A stretch of 64,000 nucleotides of DNA. Origin: Paraburkholderia nodosa DSM 21604 (lineage in GTDB: Bacteria > Pseudomonadota > Gammaproteobacteria > Burkholderiales > Burkholderiaceae). The notes beneath the pieces are model-generated. The model did not search any database. It was not told the DNA's origin and saw only the letters and a list, made by a program, of their open reading frames with translations. The first letter of the stretch is position 1, and the number at the start of each line of letters is the position of its first letter. The translations under genes and the position numbers were made by a program. The DNA lies in the NCBI RefSeq assembly GCF_000519185.1, contig NZ_JAFA01000039.1, positions 1 through 64,000 of the forward strand, written 5' to 3'. Shown here in pieces: positions 1 to 9,093 of the stretch.

Positions 1-1572
1 CTCGCGGCGCAGAACGGCTTGACGATTGAATCGGTCAGCGACGTGGTTCACGTGAAGGCGGCGAAGGAAATCATCCTGAACGTGAGCGGCACCTACGTGA
101 AGCTCAGCGGGGAAGGCGTCGAGATCGGCTCGCGTGGCGGTGTGCTGTACCGGACGGCCAGCGTGAAGGGCACCGGTCCCGCGCAGATGGACCTGGGCGG
201 CACAGCGTTCGCGCCGAAGTTCGTGCCGTACACGACCGACTGCGAGGTATGGCGGACCAATCCGAAGTTTGTTGTGCCACCGCCCGCATCTGCGCCACTC
301 CCGGCGCAGTGGGAGGGACTGGTGAATACGGGAGCGGTGGCGCCTGCGCCGTCGCAGGATGCGGGGTCTATGGCGTCTGCGGGTGGCGGAGGGCAGGGCG
401 CGCAACCGTTGCCACAGAGGCAGCAGCTTCCCGGTTCGACGGGTTCCGCAGGTGGTCCGGCAGGTAACGGCGGATTGATTATCAACGACCCTGAAAACGC
501 CAACCCGTATTGTGTCGCTCCCGATCCGATCCAGTTACAGAGTCCAGCGCCATGTGACTGGAGGCTGCCGGATTTCGCGGAGTTCGCCCGCATGGAACGG
601 GAGACACCGGCCTACCAGAAATACGGTTGGACCAGAACCGAGCGTATTAAGGATGGCGATGATCCAGTAATGTGCTCTGGGACGGATACCACGACGTGCC
701 AGTTCAGTTATGACTCCGGCAGTAAGACGTTGACCGCAAAAGTCGTTACCGTATTGGTGCCAAAACTGCTGGTCAGAATGAATCCATCAACCGGTGAGCC
801 GCTGCGCGATGAGAAGAACAACTACGCGGTCGTGCAGTATGAGACTTTTAAAAACGGAGCGAACTCTCGCAAGACTTTAGCTGCGCAGGGACTAATGCTG
901 GTGGAGCGTGATCCGGCAGAAGTTGATGCTTCGACGTACAAAAACATGATCGAGAAAACGCTGAATCAGGGGAACTACAAGCTGATTCTCGATGGATGCC
1001 AGAAGGGTGGCGCGTGTGGTTGCCGGATTGCGGTGAAATTCTGTGCAGATATCCATGTGGTTAGAGAGGCTGACGCACCGGCTCTTAATCCGAATATCGT
1101 TATTAATCTCTTTCCTACGACCGCACGAGCGGACGCAAGAAATTGGCCGGAAACGGAATACGAGAAAGACGCAAGAACGGGGCGATATGCCGAAAAAATT
1201 ACACAAACGAAAGCGCATGAAACTGGGCATCTGTTCAATTTCCCTGACGAGTATTGGATTCAAGGTGGATTCGTACATTCCATGTATATCAAGGATGGAA
1301 TGGATATAGACTTTGCCCTGGTAGACGCCAACAAGACGGCGAACAACGTTTGGGTGATTGAAACTGAAAATAATCTTATGGGGAACGGCTGCAGTAAGCC
1401 TATCGCTACTACTTCACCTTATTACCTTGAATATATACGCCGATGGTTCTCGGCGCACACCAACAAACTGTGGCGGGTGGGCTACAACGCTCCCGCTGCA
1501 GCAGGCAAGAAAACTGAAATCGGCACTGGAAAGTCTGCGGCAAAGACGGGGGCGGTCGATGCCAAAAAATAA
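1..1572 (+). CDS. vgrG: Evolved VgrG, 3' part, with C-terminal zincin-like effector domain (5' end outside window)
   Basis: The reading frame is open from base 1, so the gene starts before the window; 523 residues are visible. The first ~75 residues are repetitive beta-strand sequence (VHVKAAKEIILNVSG, VKLSGEGVEIGS) typical of the DUF2345 end of a type VI secretion spike protein. A Pro/Gly/Gln-rich linker follows (about residues 85-165), then a cysteine-containing domain. At bases 1216-1230 there is an HETGH zinc site followed by FPDEYW, with Asp at 1246 as a possible third ligand, and a Met-turn-like NNLMG near 1369-1383. That combination suggests a metallopeptidase effector carried on the spike and delivered into rival cells. 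Base composition falls in the effector part compared with the VgrG part, which suggests module exchange. The stop overlaps the next gene by 14 bases. VgrG identity is fairly secure; protease activity is inferred. Confidence 0.8.
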   Translation, partial: LAAQNGLTIESVSDVVHVKAAKEIILNVSGTYVKLSGEGVEIGSRGGVLYRTASVKGTGPAQMDLGGTAFAPKFVPYTTDCEVWRTNPKFVVPPPASAPLPAQWEGLVNTGAVAPAPSQDAGSMASAGGGGQGAQPLPQRQQLPGSTGSAGGPAGNGGLIINDPENANPYCVAPDPIQLQSPAPCDWRLPDFAEFARMERETPAYQKYGWTRTERIKDGDDPVMCSGTDTTTCQFSYDSGSKTLTAKVVTVLVPKLLVRMNPSTGEPLRDEKNNYAVVQYETFKNGANSRKTLAAQGLMLVERDPAEVDASTYKNMIEKTLNQGNYKLILDGCQKGGACGCRIAVKFCADIHVVREADAPALNPNIVINLFPTTARADARNWPETEYEKDARTGRYAEKITQTKAHETGHLFNFPDEYWIQGGFVHSMYIKDGMDIDFALVDANKTANNVWVIETENNLMGNGCSKPIATTSPYYLEYIRRWFSAHTNKLWRVGYNAPAAAGKKTEIGTGKSAAKTGAVDAKK

Positions 1573-2995
1573 CGGTGATCCGAAATTACAAAAAATATGG
1601 TGGATGGCTTTTTTGTCTCTGATAGTGCTATGGATAGGAGGCAGGTGCGCGATGGCGAGTGATTCGAATAATGGTGTACTACGACCGGGCGCGTTTTCTC
1701 TTTCGTGGTCGGGTGGTCTGGAGTATGGGTCAAGGCAGATGACTTTTGACGGCGAAAGTAAGTTTTATTTTGCAAAGGGAGACACGATTAACGAGGATTC
1801 CCAGACGGGTATCGGAGTGTTTGTTCTCACCGTTCAAAACGCGGATTTGCAGGAGTTGACAACTGTTGCCAAGACCCTGTGTGAAACGGATATTCAGAGG
1901 GGTGGCCCTGAAACTTACGACCCACCAGCTACGTTCCGGGTTGCCTGTCTCGAAGATGGGAGGGTTGTGAACCGGCGTGGATCGATACGAAAGATTCCTG
2001 AGAAATTCAACAGGGAAATTTTCGATGGGCCGTTCAGGCTGTCAGAGGAAGCGTGGAAGCATGGCGCGAAGCTTATCAAGTTAGACTTCACAACGGAGAG
2101 CATCGAGTATAAAAACGGGAGCTATATTGTTTCTGTCCGGTTCATTAATTCTGGAAATCGCTGGATAAGGTTCAAGACACCGGATCATTGGCCCGGCGAC
2201 AGTCGGAATGGCGGACTTGCTGTTGCTCCGTTTAGCGAGCTTGGGAAAATGCAACCTCGCGATGATTGGGGATTTAATCTGGCGAGTAAAAAAATACTCA
2301 ACAAAAATGAATTTCCAGATGGAGAGATATTGCTTAATCCAGGCGACAGTAGAACTTTAAAAATTGAGTCTATTCCGGACAATAAAATCCAGAAAGGTGG
2401 GTACGATCTTTCGGGTGTGGCTTATTTGAATATTCAATATGAGGGCTATGGTTGGGGGCTGTCAACACACGTCGATTTCTGTCCCATCAAAACCCGTATT
2501 AGCTTCGACCGCGACTACCCCTCCACCCACCAGGAGCGCGAACAGTGGGAAGCCAAGCACCGCAAGGATCTGTCCTGGCGACCGGTCAAGCCAGGGCAGA
2601 CCTTCTCCGAAGACGGCCTGTACCGCGCCGTGCGTACTGACAACGGCCATCGCGGTCTGTTGCTCAAGCCGTTCAAGGCCGGGGAGGTGGCGACCACCGG
2701 GCGCGTGACGATGCCGATGCAGGAACTGCCCGATGTCAACATCGACGGGCCGGTGCAGTGGGTGTGGGAGGCGACCGCGCCGACACCCGTCAAGCCATGG
2801 TCGCCCGACCTCGTCGAAGGCACCGAGCACACGTGTGACCCCGGCGCTGCCTGCCCACGCAGCGGCCGATGGCTTGCGCGTACGGCGACGCGGGACTGGC
2901 AGTACAGCTATGACCTCGCGCGCATTGTGACCCGCAGCCGGGGAGAGCGCATGCCGGGTGATGAGGGGACAACATGGGAATGGCTGGGGGTCTGA
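1559..2995 (+). CDS. Exported mosaic protein next to VgrG effector; candidate immunity protein
   Basis: 478 residues from the ATG at 1559. I prefer this start over an upstream in-frame ATG at 1358 because it begins just before the effector stop and directly precedes a signal-like segment (KIWWMAFLSLIVLWIGG, then a polar AMASDSNN). The mature protein would lie in the periplasm or be membrane anchored. Residues up to ~310 are encoded by visibly AT-richer DNA than the chromosome norm; from about base 2500 the DNA turns GC-rich and the protein changes character. The second part ends with a Cys-Pro-Arg-Ser-Gly-Arg-Trp signature of a kind I associate with proteins encoded beside vgrG/PAAR genes in Burkholderiales. 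The 14-base overlap with the VgrG-effector gene suggests co-translation, as expected for an immunity partner. No enzymatic motif was seen. Function is inferred from position only. Confidence 0.6.
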   Translation: MPKNNGDPKLQKIWWMAFLSLIVLWIGGRCAMASDSNNGVLRPGAFSLSWSGGLEYGSRQMTFDGESKFYFAKGDTINEDSQTGIGVFVLTVQNADLQELTTVAKTLCETDIQRGGPETYDPPATFRVACLEDGRVVNRRGSIRKIPEKFNREIFDGPFRLSEEAWKHGAKLIKLDFTTESIEYKNGSYIVSVRFINSGNRWIRFKTPDHWPGDSRNGGLAVAPFSELGKMQPRDDWGFNLASKKILNKNEFPDGEILLNPGDSRTLKIESIPDNKIQKGGYDLSGVAYLNIQYEGYGWGLSTHVDFCPIKTRISFDRDYPSTHQEREQWEAKHRKDLSWRPVKPGQTFSEDGLYRAVRTDNGHRGLLLKPFKAGEVATTGRVTMPMQELPDVNIDGPVQWVWEATAPTPVKPWSPDLVEGTEHTCDPGAACPRSGRWLARTATRDWQYSYDLARIVTRSRGERMPGDEGTTWEWLGV

Positions 2996-3616
2996 CAGTC
3001 ACGGGCGCTTGCGCGACCTCCAGAAGCGGTTTGTGAGGAACGCATTTCGCGCGTCCCGCGTGACGTGCGCCGGCGCATCGCCAGCGTAGCTGTTTGCGAG
3101 TTGGCGCGACAAGTGACCTGAAGAGTCAGCTTGCACCGTGCCGCTTGCTCGCATCTCTTGCTCGATACATGCCTGATATGCAGGACAGTCTCCCTCTGGG
3201 GTGGCAATGATTCCCCGGCAGCGCAACGCATGGGCAAACGTGGGGGAACGATGTTTGCAGGCACGTGGGGAAAGACGCCATTCCCCGACGCGTCGTCAGA
3301 AAACCCTTGTGCGACAGGGAGTTGGTGCGGTTGGGCGGGAGTTGTCCCCAGCCTTGCCAACAAAATCTGTGGGTAACTCTCGCGCCGACTTTTCCACAGT
3401 TTTTGTTGAAGCCCCTGTTCATAACCCTGGGATATCGAAGCTAACTGGCTGACGCCAAAGGCTTTGTTCACAGGCAAGCGGTATGAGGCATCGCGCCTCA
3501 AAACACATCGTCGGAACGCAGTCCGAAGGTTTGGCTGTGCGAACCGCGCGAATACGTGACGCCTGAATAGGCAGGAATACGAATGGCTCGACGGTAGTGA
3601 AGCGCGGAGAACAGGA
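2996..3616. other. Gene-free gap with DnaA-box-like words
   Basis: No convincing coding region: the frames that cross it have shadow-like Arg/Ser/Pro-rich composition and no ribosome-binding site. Around 3342-3472 are words close to the DnaA box TTATCCACA: TTTTCCACA at 3390-3398 and TTACCCACA on the minus strand at 3368-3376 each differ by one base; TTGTTCACA at 3464-3472 and TTATGAACA (minus) at 3416-3424 differ by two. The gap also separates the VgrG cluster from the housekeeping-like genes to the right. Confidence 0.5.
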
Positions 3617-4237
3617 CTACGCAGTGTCCCGGTTCTGCGGCGCGCAGAGCGCCGCTTCGATGGCGTCTTCCAGCCGGTCGTTGCCCCAGAACATTTCCGC
3701 GCCGACGAAAAACGTCGGTGCGCCGAAGATACCGAGATCGCGAGCCGCCTGGGTCCGCTCGCGCAGGCGCAGCCGGTTCGCCTCGCTGCCGGCTTCCTCG
3801 ATGAGCCGCTGCGCCGGCAAGCCCAGCGCGGCGAGCATGTGGGTGACTGCTTCGGGCGAATCGACTTCACGGTCGTCGCCATAGTTGCGCGTCATGACGG
3901 CGCGGCACCAGTCGGGCAGCCACGGATCGTCGGCGGCGAGCACGGCGATGCGCGTCGCGAGCACGGTGCGGCGCGGAAACTCGGTGGGCTGTTGCCACGG
4001 CAGCGCGTATTTGCGGCACTGCCGCCGCATGTCCTGCCACACATAGGCGCCTTTTTCCTTCTGCACGACGAAGGGCGGACCTTCCCAGCCGAGTGCGTCG
4101 AGAATGGGGCCGAGAAGGAAGGGCCGCCAGTGAACCTCCACGCCATCTCGCGCCGCGAGCGCGGCGATGCGCATCACGCTTAGATAGCTGTAGTTGCTGG
4201 CGAGGTCGAACCAGAAGTCGAGCGATGGGCGGGGCAT
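3617..4237 (-). CDS. 2-hydroxychromene-2-carboxylate isomerase-like DsbA-family protein
   Basis: 206 residues, a normal length for this thioredoxin-fold family. It opens with LDFWFDLASNYSYL, which matches the family's N-terminal FxFDxxSPYSYL strand-helix with Ser instead of Cys at the glutathione-binding position. It ends with GIFGAPTFFVGAEMFWGNDRL, the conserved cis-Pro loop and WGxDR motif. Known members use glutathione to isomerise hydroxychromene carboxylates in naphthalene breakdown, but many chromosomal paralogues have no assigned substrate. No aromatic catabolic gene lies beside it, so the substrate is unknown. GGAG sits a few bases ahead of the ATG. It is read the same way as the efflux operon on its right but is probably separate from it. 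Confidence 0.85.
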   Translation of the reverse strand: MPRPSLDFWFDLASNYSYLSVMRIAALAARDGVEVHWRPFLLGPILDALGWEGPPFVVQKEKGAYVWQDMRRQCRKYALPWQQPTEFPRRTVLATRIAVLAADDPWLPDWCRAVMTRNYGDDREVDSPEAVTHMLAALGLPAQRLIEEAGSEANRLRLRERTQAARDLGIFGAPTFFVGAEMFWGNDRLEDAIEAALCAPQNRDTA

Positions 4238-4321
4238 GGTGTCGTCTCCGTGAAGCGGTTGCGCCGGCGTGAGCGGCGCTTGCGATCATGGTACGCCGAG
4301 GCGCCCGGAAAACCGCGTGTG

Positions 4322-5911
4322 TTACTTGCCTTGCGCGGCGGCTCCAGCGTCCGATGCGGGCGCGGCGGCGGCAGCGGCCGTGTCCGCCCCGCGCCCGCTG
4401 CCGAGCGTCGCCGGATTGACCGGCGGATTGCCCATCGCCTGGAAGAGCGCGGCCGTATCGGAAAGCCGCGTGCCGCGATAGCGGATTTCATCGAGCCGCG
4501 CGTTGCGCCATTGCTGCTCGCTTTGGCGCACCGCGTACCACGGCACCGCGCCGAGCTTGTAGCGCGCGTTGGTGTCCTCGTAGACGCCCTGGGCAGTGCG
4601 CGCCGAGGTACTGGCCGCGTCGAGAGCCTGGGCGTCGTGATCGAGCGCGGCGAGACGGTCGGCGACATCCTGGAACGCCGTGAGCACCGTTTGCTTATAG
4701 GTGTCGTTGGCCGCCTCGTAGGACTGCAACGCCGCGCGCCGCTGCGCGACGAGTGCGCCGCCGTGGAAGATCGGCTGCGAAAGCGAAGCGCCGATCGCCC
4801 ACAGCGCGCCCGCGCCGGAAGTCACGACCGGCCAGCTGAAGCCGCCCTGACCGAGCGCCGCCGAAAGCGTGATGCTCGGGTACATCTGCGCGGTCGCGGC
4901 ACCGACGCCGGCTGCGGCCGCCTTGAGCGTGGCTTCGGCGGCTTCGATGTCGGGACGGGTTCTCAGGAGTTCTGAGGGGATGACCACGGGCACCTGCGCC
5001 GGCAACGTCACGCTGGCGAGATCGAGGTCGGGCGGCGCCTGGTCGGGTGTGCGGCCGATCAGCACGGCGAGCGCATGGCGCTGCGCGACCCATTCCTGGC
5101 GTAGCCCCGGCAGACTCGCCGCGAGCGACGCCGCGCTCTGCTGCGCACTGAGCAGATCGGTGCGCGAGGCCGAGCCGAGCGCGTAGCGCTTTTGCACGTC
5201 GTCGGCCTGCGCATTGGCGAGTGCGATCAACTGCCCGGTCGTGTCGATCTGCGCATGCAGCGTCGCCGCGCCGAGCGCGCTCGCCACGATGTTCGCCGCG
5301 AGCGCGCGCTGTGCGGCCTCGAACTGGAACGCCTGCACGTTCACGCGCGAGGCGAGCGCCGCGTTGTTCAGGCGGGTTGCGCCGAACACGTCGAAGGTGT
5401 AGCGAACGTCGATCAAGCCCGCAAAAATCCCGTATTGCAGCTGGTCGATGCCGAACTGCGGGATCGCGGGTTGCTGCTGGCGTTGCGCGATGCCGATGGC
5501 GTCGACGGTCGGCAGCAGCGAGCTGCCGATCTGGCCGCGCAACTGCTCGCGCGCGGCTTGCAGGTTGTGGTCGGCGGCGGCGAGGTTCGGGCTGTTGGCG
5601 AGGCCCTCGCTTACGAGCGCATCGAGCGCGTCGGAGCCGTAGAGCGTCCACCATTGCGGCACCGGTTCCGCGCCCGTCACGAACTGCTGCGCGACGCCCT
5701 GGGCGGCGACCGTCTGTGCCGGTTGCGCCTGCGCACCGTAGTGCTCGGGCTGCGGCATGGCGGGCGGCTCACCGGTCGGGCCCAGCGCGCAGCCGGCCAG
5801 CGCAAGCGCGACGCATGCGGCGAGCAAGCCCGGCGCGAACGCAAAACGGGTTGCGTGCAAGCGCGTCGTTTCGCGCGCGCCCGACGCCAATGTCGAAGAA
5901 TCCATCGTCAT
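4322..5911 (-). CDS. RND efflux outer-membrane factor, NodT family lipoprotein
   Basis: 529 residues. The N-terminus has a hydrophobic segment ending in a lipobox (ALAGC), so the mature protein should be lipidated on Cys. The body has the two OEP repeats of TolC-type channels: long helices with Ala/Gln-rich heptads (AADHNLQAAREQL, then GSASRTDLLSAQQSAA) and the RPDIEAAEATL motif between repeats. It forms the outer-membrane duct of the tripartite pump encoded by the two preceding genes. Its ATG overlaps the pump gene's stop as ATGA (5908-5911), so translation is probably coupled. The C-terminus is a low-complexity Ala/Gly-rich tail. Confidence 0.93.
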   Translation of the reverse strand: MTMDSSTLASGARETTRLHATRFAFAPGLLAACVALALAGCALGPTGEPPAMPQPEHYGAQAQPAQTVAAQGVAQQFVTGAEPVPQWWTLYGSDALDALVSEGLANSPNLAAADHNLQAAREQLRGQIGSSLLPTVDAIGIAQRQQQPAIPQFGIDQLQYGIFAGLIDVRYTFDVFGATRLNNAALASRVNVQAFQFEAAQRALAANIVASALGAATLHAQIDTTGQLIALANAQADDVQKRYALGSASRTDLLSAQQSAASLAASLPGLRQEWVAQRHALAVLIGRTPDQAPPDLDLASVTLPAQVPVVIPSELLRTRPDIEAAEATLKAAAAGVGAATAQMYPSITLSAALGQGGFSWPVVTSGAGALWAIGASLSQPIFHGGALVAQRRAALQSYEAANDTYKQTVLTAFQDVADRLAALDHDAQALDAASTSARTAQGVYEDTNARYKLGAVPWYAVRQSEQQWRNARLDEIRYRGTRLSDTAALFQAMGNPPVNPATLGSGRGADTAAAAAAPASDAGAAAQGK

Positions 5912-8900
5912 GATGCCTGTTCCGGCGTCTTGCCGGTCTCGTCAGTCTCGCTGCTGCGCACGCGGAACGCGGCCGCGTAAGCCGCGGGCAGGAAGAACAG
6001 CGTGAGCACGGTCGCAATCGTGATGCCGCCCATCAGCGCCGTAGCCATCGGTCCGAAGAAGTTCGAGCGCAAGAGCGGAATAAGCGCGAGCACGGCGGCC
6101 GCGGCCGTCAGCATGATCGGCCGGAAGCGACGTACCGTTGCGCCCACTACGGCGTCGAAGCGCTTGTGGCCGGCGCGGATGTCCGTTTCGATCTGGTCCA
6201 CGAGAATCACAGAGTTGCGCATGATGATCCCGAACATGGCGATCACGCCGAGCATGGCCACGAAGCCGAACGGCTGCCGGAACACGAGCAGGGCGATCAC
6301 CACGCCGATCAGACCGAGGGGCGCGGTCAACACGACCATCAGCACGCGCGTGAGGCTTTGCAGCTGGATCATGAGCAGCGTGAGCACGGCAATGGCGAGC
6401 ACCGGCAACTGCGCGAAGATCGACGCCTGGCCCTTCGCGCTTTCCTCCACGGAGCCGCCCACCTCGATGTGGTAGCCGGGCGGCAGCGCGCGCTTGATCG
6501 AGTCCAGTTTGCCGTCGAGCGCATGCGTGACGTCGATGCCTTGTGCGCCCGCTCGCACGTCGGACTGCACGGTGATCGTGGGCTGCCGGTCGCGCGACCA
6601 GATCACGCCGTACTCCAGATCGTTGGCGAGATGCCCGAGCGCACCGAGCGGCACCGGTCCGTTGGGCGTAGGCATGGCGAGCGTGAGCAGACGCGCGGGA
6701 TCGACGCGCTCGGCCGCGGGCGAGCGCAGATCGACGCGCTCGGCCGCGGGCGAGCGCAGATCGACGCTGATGAGCTTGTCGCGCTCGCGAAACTGCGTGA
6801 CGGTATAGCCCGAGTACGTCATCTGCAGGAAGTTGGCGATGTCCTGCGACGAGACATTGAGCGCGCGCGCCTTTTGCTGGTCGATCTGGAAGTGCAGCGA
6901 GCGTCCCGCCGGTTCGTCCCAGTCGAAACTGACGTTGTCGGTGCGCGGATCGGCACGCATCGTCGCCGCCACCTTGTTCGCGATGTCGCGCACGGTCGGG
7001 ACGTCGTCGCCGCTCACGCGGAACTGCACGGGGTAGCCGACCGGCGGCCCGTTCTCGAGCCGCGAGAGGCGCGTGCGGATGGCCGGGAACTTGTCGCGCA
7101 GCATCGGTTCGAGCCAGCTTGCGAGCTTCTCGCGGTCTTCGACCGACTTCGTCGTGATCACGAACTGCGCAAAATTGGGCTGCTGCAACTGCTGATCGAG
7201 CGGCAGATAGAAACGCGGCGCGCCGGTGCCGACGAAATCGATGAAATGGTCGATCTCGGGGCGGCCCTTGAGCGCCGCTTCGAGTCGCTTCGTCTGGCGC
7301 AGCGTCGCCTCGATCGAGGCGCTTTCGGGCAGGCGCACGTCCACGAGCAGTTCGGGCCGATCGGAACTCGGGAAGAACTGCTGCGGCACGAGCTTGAAGC
7401 ACGCGAGCGCGGCCACGAAAAGCGCGATGGTCAGCACGAGCACGATGGCATGGCGCTCGATGCACCAGCCGATCCAGCCGCGCAGGCGCCGGTAGAACCG
7501 CGTGTCGTAGATCTCGTGCTCCTGATCCTCGCCGTGCGCGGCGTGCGCCGCATCCGGATCGGGCTTGCGCTCCGGCAACAGCCGGTAGCCCAGCAGCGGG
7601 ATCAGCACCACAGCCGCGAACCACGAGGCGATCAGCGCGATGGCGGACACCTGGAAGATCGAGCGCGTGTACTCGCCGGTGCTCGACCTCGCGAGCACGA
7701 TGGGCAAGAAGCCCGCAACGGTGACGAGCGTGCCGGTGAGCATCGGGAACGCGGTGCTGGTGTAGGCGAATGCGGCGGCGCGCGTGCGGTTCCAGCCCTG
7801 CGCGAGCTTCACCGCCATCATCTCGACGGAAATGATGGCGTCGTCCACGAGCAGGCCGAGCGCGAGCACGAGGGTGCCGAGCGAAACCTTGTGCAGACCG
7901 ATGCCGAAGAGGTACATCGCGAGCGAAGTGACGGCGAGCACGATCGGAATGGTGATGACGACCACCATGCCCGTGCGCACGCCCAGCGAAACGAGGCTCA
8001 CGAGCAGCACGATGCCCACGGCCTCGGCCACGGCTTCGACGAAGTCGTCCACCGAGCGCGAGACCGCATCGGGCATGCTCGACACCTCCACGAGCTTCAG
8101 GCCCGCGGGAAGTTGCGCGCGCAACTGCTCGACACGAGCATCGAGCGCCTTGCCGAGGCGGATCACGTCGCCGCCCGGCTGCATCGTGAGGCCGATGCCG
8201 AGCACGGCCTGGTTCTGGAAGCGCATTTGCGTGGCGAGCGGCTCGTCGTAGCCGCGCCGGATCGTGGCGATGTCGCCCAGACGAAACGTGCGGTCGTTCA
8301 CGCGGATCAGCGTATCGGCGATCGCCTTGAGGTCCTCGTACTGACCGCTCGGGCGCACGAACACGCGGTCGTCGGCGGTCGTGAGCGTACCCGCGGCGGA
8401 GACGCTGTTCTGCGCGCCGATCACCTGGCCGAGCTGCGTGGGCGAGATGCCGAGGCGTGTGAGCTGCGTGTTCGGAATCTCGATGTAGATGCGCTGCTGC
8501 GGATCGCCGAAATAATCGACCTTGCCGACGTCGGGCACGCGCAGCAGCTGCTCGCGCAGCTTGTCCGCGTAGTCGTGCAGTTGCGCGGGCGAAAAGCCGT
8601 CGCCCTCCAGCGCGTAGATGTTGGTGTAGACGTCGCCGAATTCGTCGTTGAAGAACGGCCCTTGCACGCCCTGGGGCAGCGTGTACGCAATGTCGCCGAC
8701 CTTCTTGCGCACCTGGTACCAGGTCTCGCGCACTTCGCTCACGGGCGCGGAGTCCTTCATCGTGAAGAACACGAGCGATTCGCCGGGCCGCGAATAGCTG
8801 CGCAGAAAGTCGATATAAGGCGTTTCCTGAAGCTTGCGGCCGATGCGGGTCGTCACCTGGTCCTCGACCTGGCGCGCGCTCGCGCCGGGCCAGAAGGTCT

Positions 8901-9093
8901 GGATGACCATCACGCGGAACGTGAAGGGCGGGTCTTCCGATTGCGCAAGACGCGTATAGGCGAGCGCGCCGAATATCGTTGCCAGCGCAACGAGAAAGGT
9001 GACGAGCGCCCGATGCCGAAGCGCCCATGCCGACAGGTTGAAGCGGCCCTCTTCGTGATCGGAGCCGGGACCCGAGCCCGTCATCTGGCTCAT
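5908..9093 (-). CDS. RND efflux pump, inner-membrane AcrB/TriC-like permease
   Basis: 1061 residues, full length for the hydrophobe/amphiphile RND family. TM1 lies near the start (FLVALATIFGALAYTRL), followed by a periplasmic loop containing FWPGASARQVEDQVT, the TM2-6 block with LALGLLVDDAIISVEMM (the paired Asp of the proton relay), a second large periplasmic domain, and TM8-12. The protein exports hydrophobic compounds using the proton gradient, together with the adaptor (9090-10226) and outer-membrane factor (4322-5911), which overlap it by 4 bases at each end. In the second periplasmic domain a 30-bp tandem duplication (6701-6760) repeats ten residues in frame (VDLRSPAAER twice). The closest known style is the TriC/MexK type, but the substrate cannot be told from sequence. 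Confidence 0.95.
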   Translation of the reverse strand: MSQMTGSGPGSDHEEGRFNLSAWALRHRALVTFLVALATIFGALAYTRLAQSEDPPFTFRVMVIQTFWPGASARQVEDQVTTRIGRKLQETPYIDFLRSYSRPGESLVFFTMKDSAPVSEVRETWYQVRKKVGDIAYTLPQGVQGPFFNDEFGDVYTNIYALEGDGFSPAQLHDYADKLREQLLRVPDVGKVDYFGDPQQRIYIEIPNTQLTRLGISPTQLGQVIGAQNSVSAAGTLTTADDRVFVRPSGQYEDLKAIADTLIRVNDRTFRLGDIATIRRGYDEPLATQMRFQNQAVLGIGLTMQPGGDVIRLGKALDARVEQLRAQLPAGLKLVEVSSMPDAVSRSVDDFVEAVAEAVGIVLLVSLVSLGVRTGMVVVITIPIVLAVTSLAMYLFGIGLHKVSLGTLVLALGLLVDDAIISVEMMAVKLAQGWNRTRAAAFAYTSTAFPMLTGTLVTVAGFLPIVLARSSTGEYTRSIFQVSAIALIASWFAAVVLIPLLGYRLLPERKPDPDAAHAAHGEDQEHEIYDTRFYRRLRGWIGWCIERHAIVLVLTIALFVAALACFKLVPQQFFPSSDRPELLVDVRLPESASIEATLRQTKRLEAALKGRPEIDHFIDFVGTGAPRFYLPLDQQLQQPNFAQFVITTKSVEDREKLASWLEPMLRDKFPAIRTRLSRLENGPPVGYPVQFRVSGDDVPTVRDIANKVAATMRADPRTDNVSFDWDEPAGRSLHFQIDQQKARALNVSSQDIANFLQMTYSGYTVTQFRERDKLISVDLRSPAAERVDLRSPAAERVDPARLLTLAMPTPNGPVPLGALGHLANDLEYGVIWSRDRQPTITVQSDVRAGAQGIDVTHALDGKLDSIKRALPPGYHIEVGGSVEESAKGQASIFAQLPVLAIAVLTLLMIQLQSLTRVLMVVLTAPLGLIGVVIALLVFRQPFGFVAMLGVIAMFGIIMRNSVILVDQIETDIRAGHKRFDAVVGATVRRFRPIMLTAAAAVLALIPLLRSNFFGPMATALMGGITIATVLTLFFLPAAYAAAFRVRSSETDETGKTPEQAS
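6701..6767. repeat. 30-bp in-frame tandem duplication in the RND pump gene
   Basis: Two identical 30-base units (6701-6730 and 6731-6760) plus the first seven bases of a third. Each unit starts TCGACGCGCT and adds ten residues, so the reading frame is kept. It lies in the second periplasmic domain of the pump. Confidence 0.95.

Noticed and set aside
2908..3882. 324-codon minus-strand frame spanning the gap at 3.0-3.6 kb
   Set aside because: Ser/Arg-rich, no ribosome-binding site, overlaps two supported genes at its ends.
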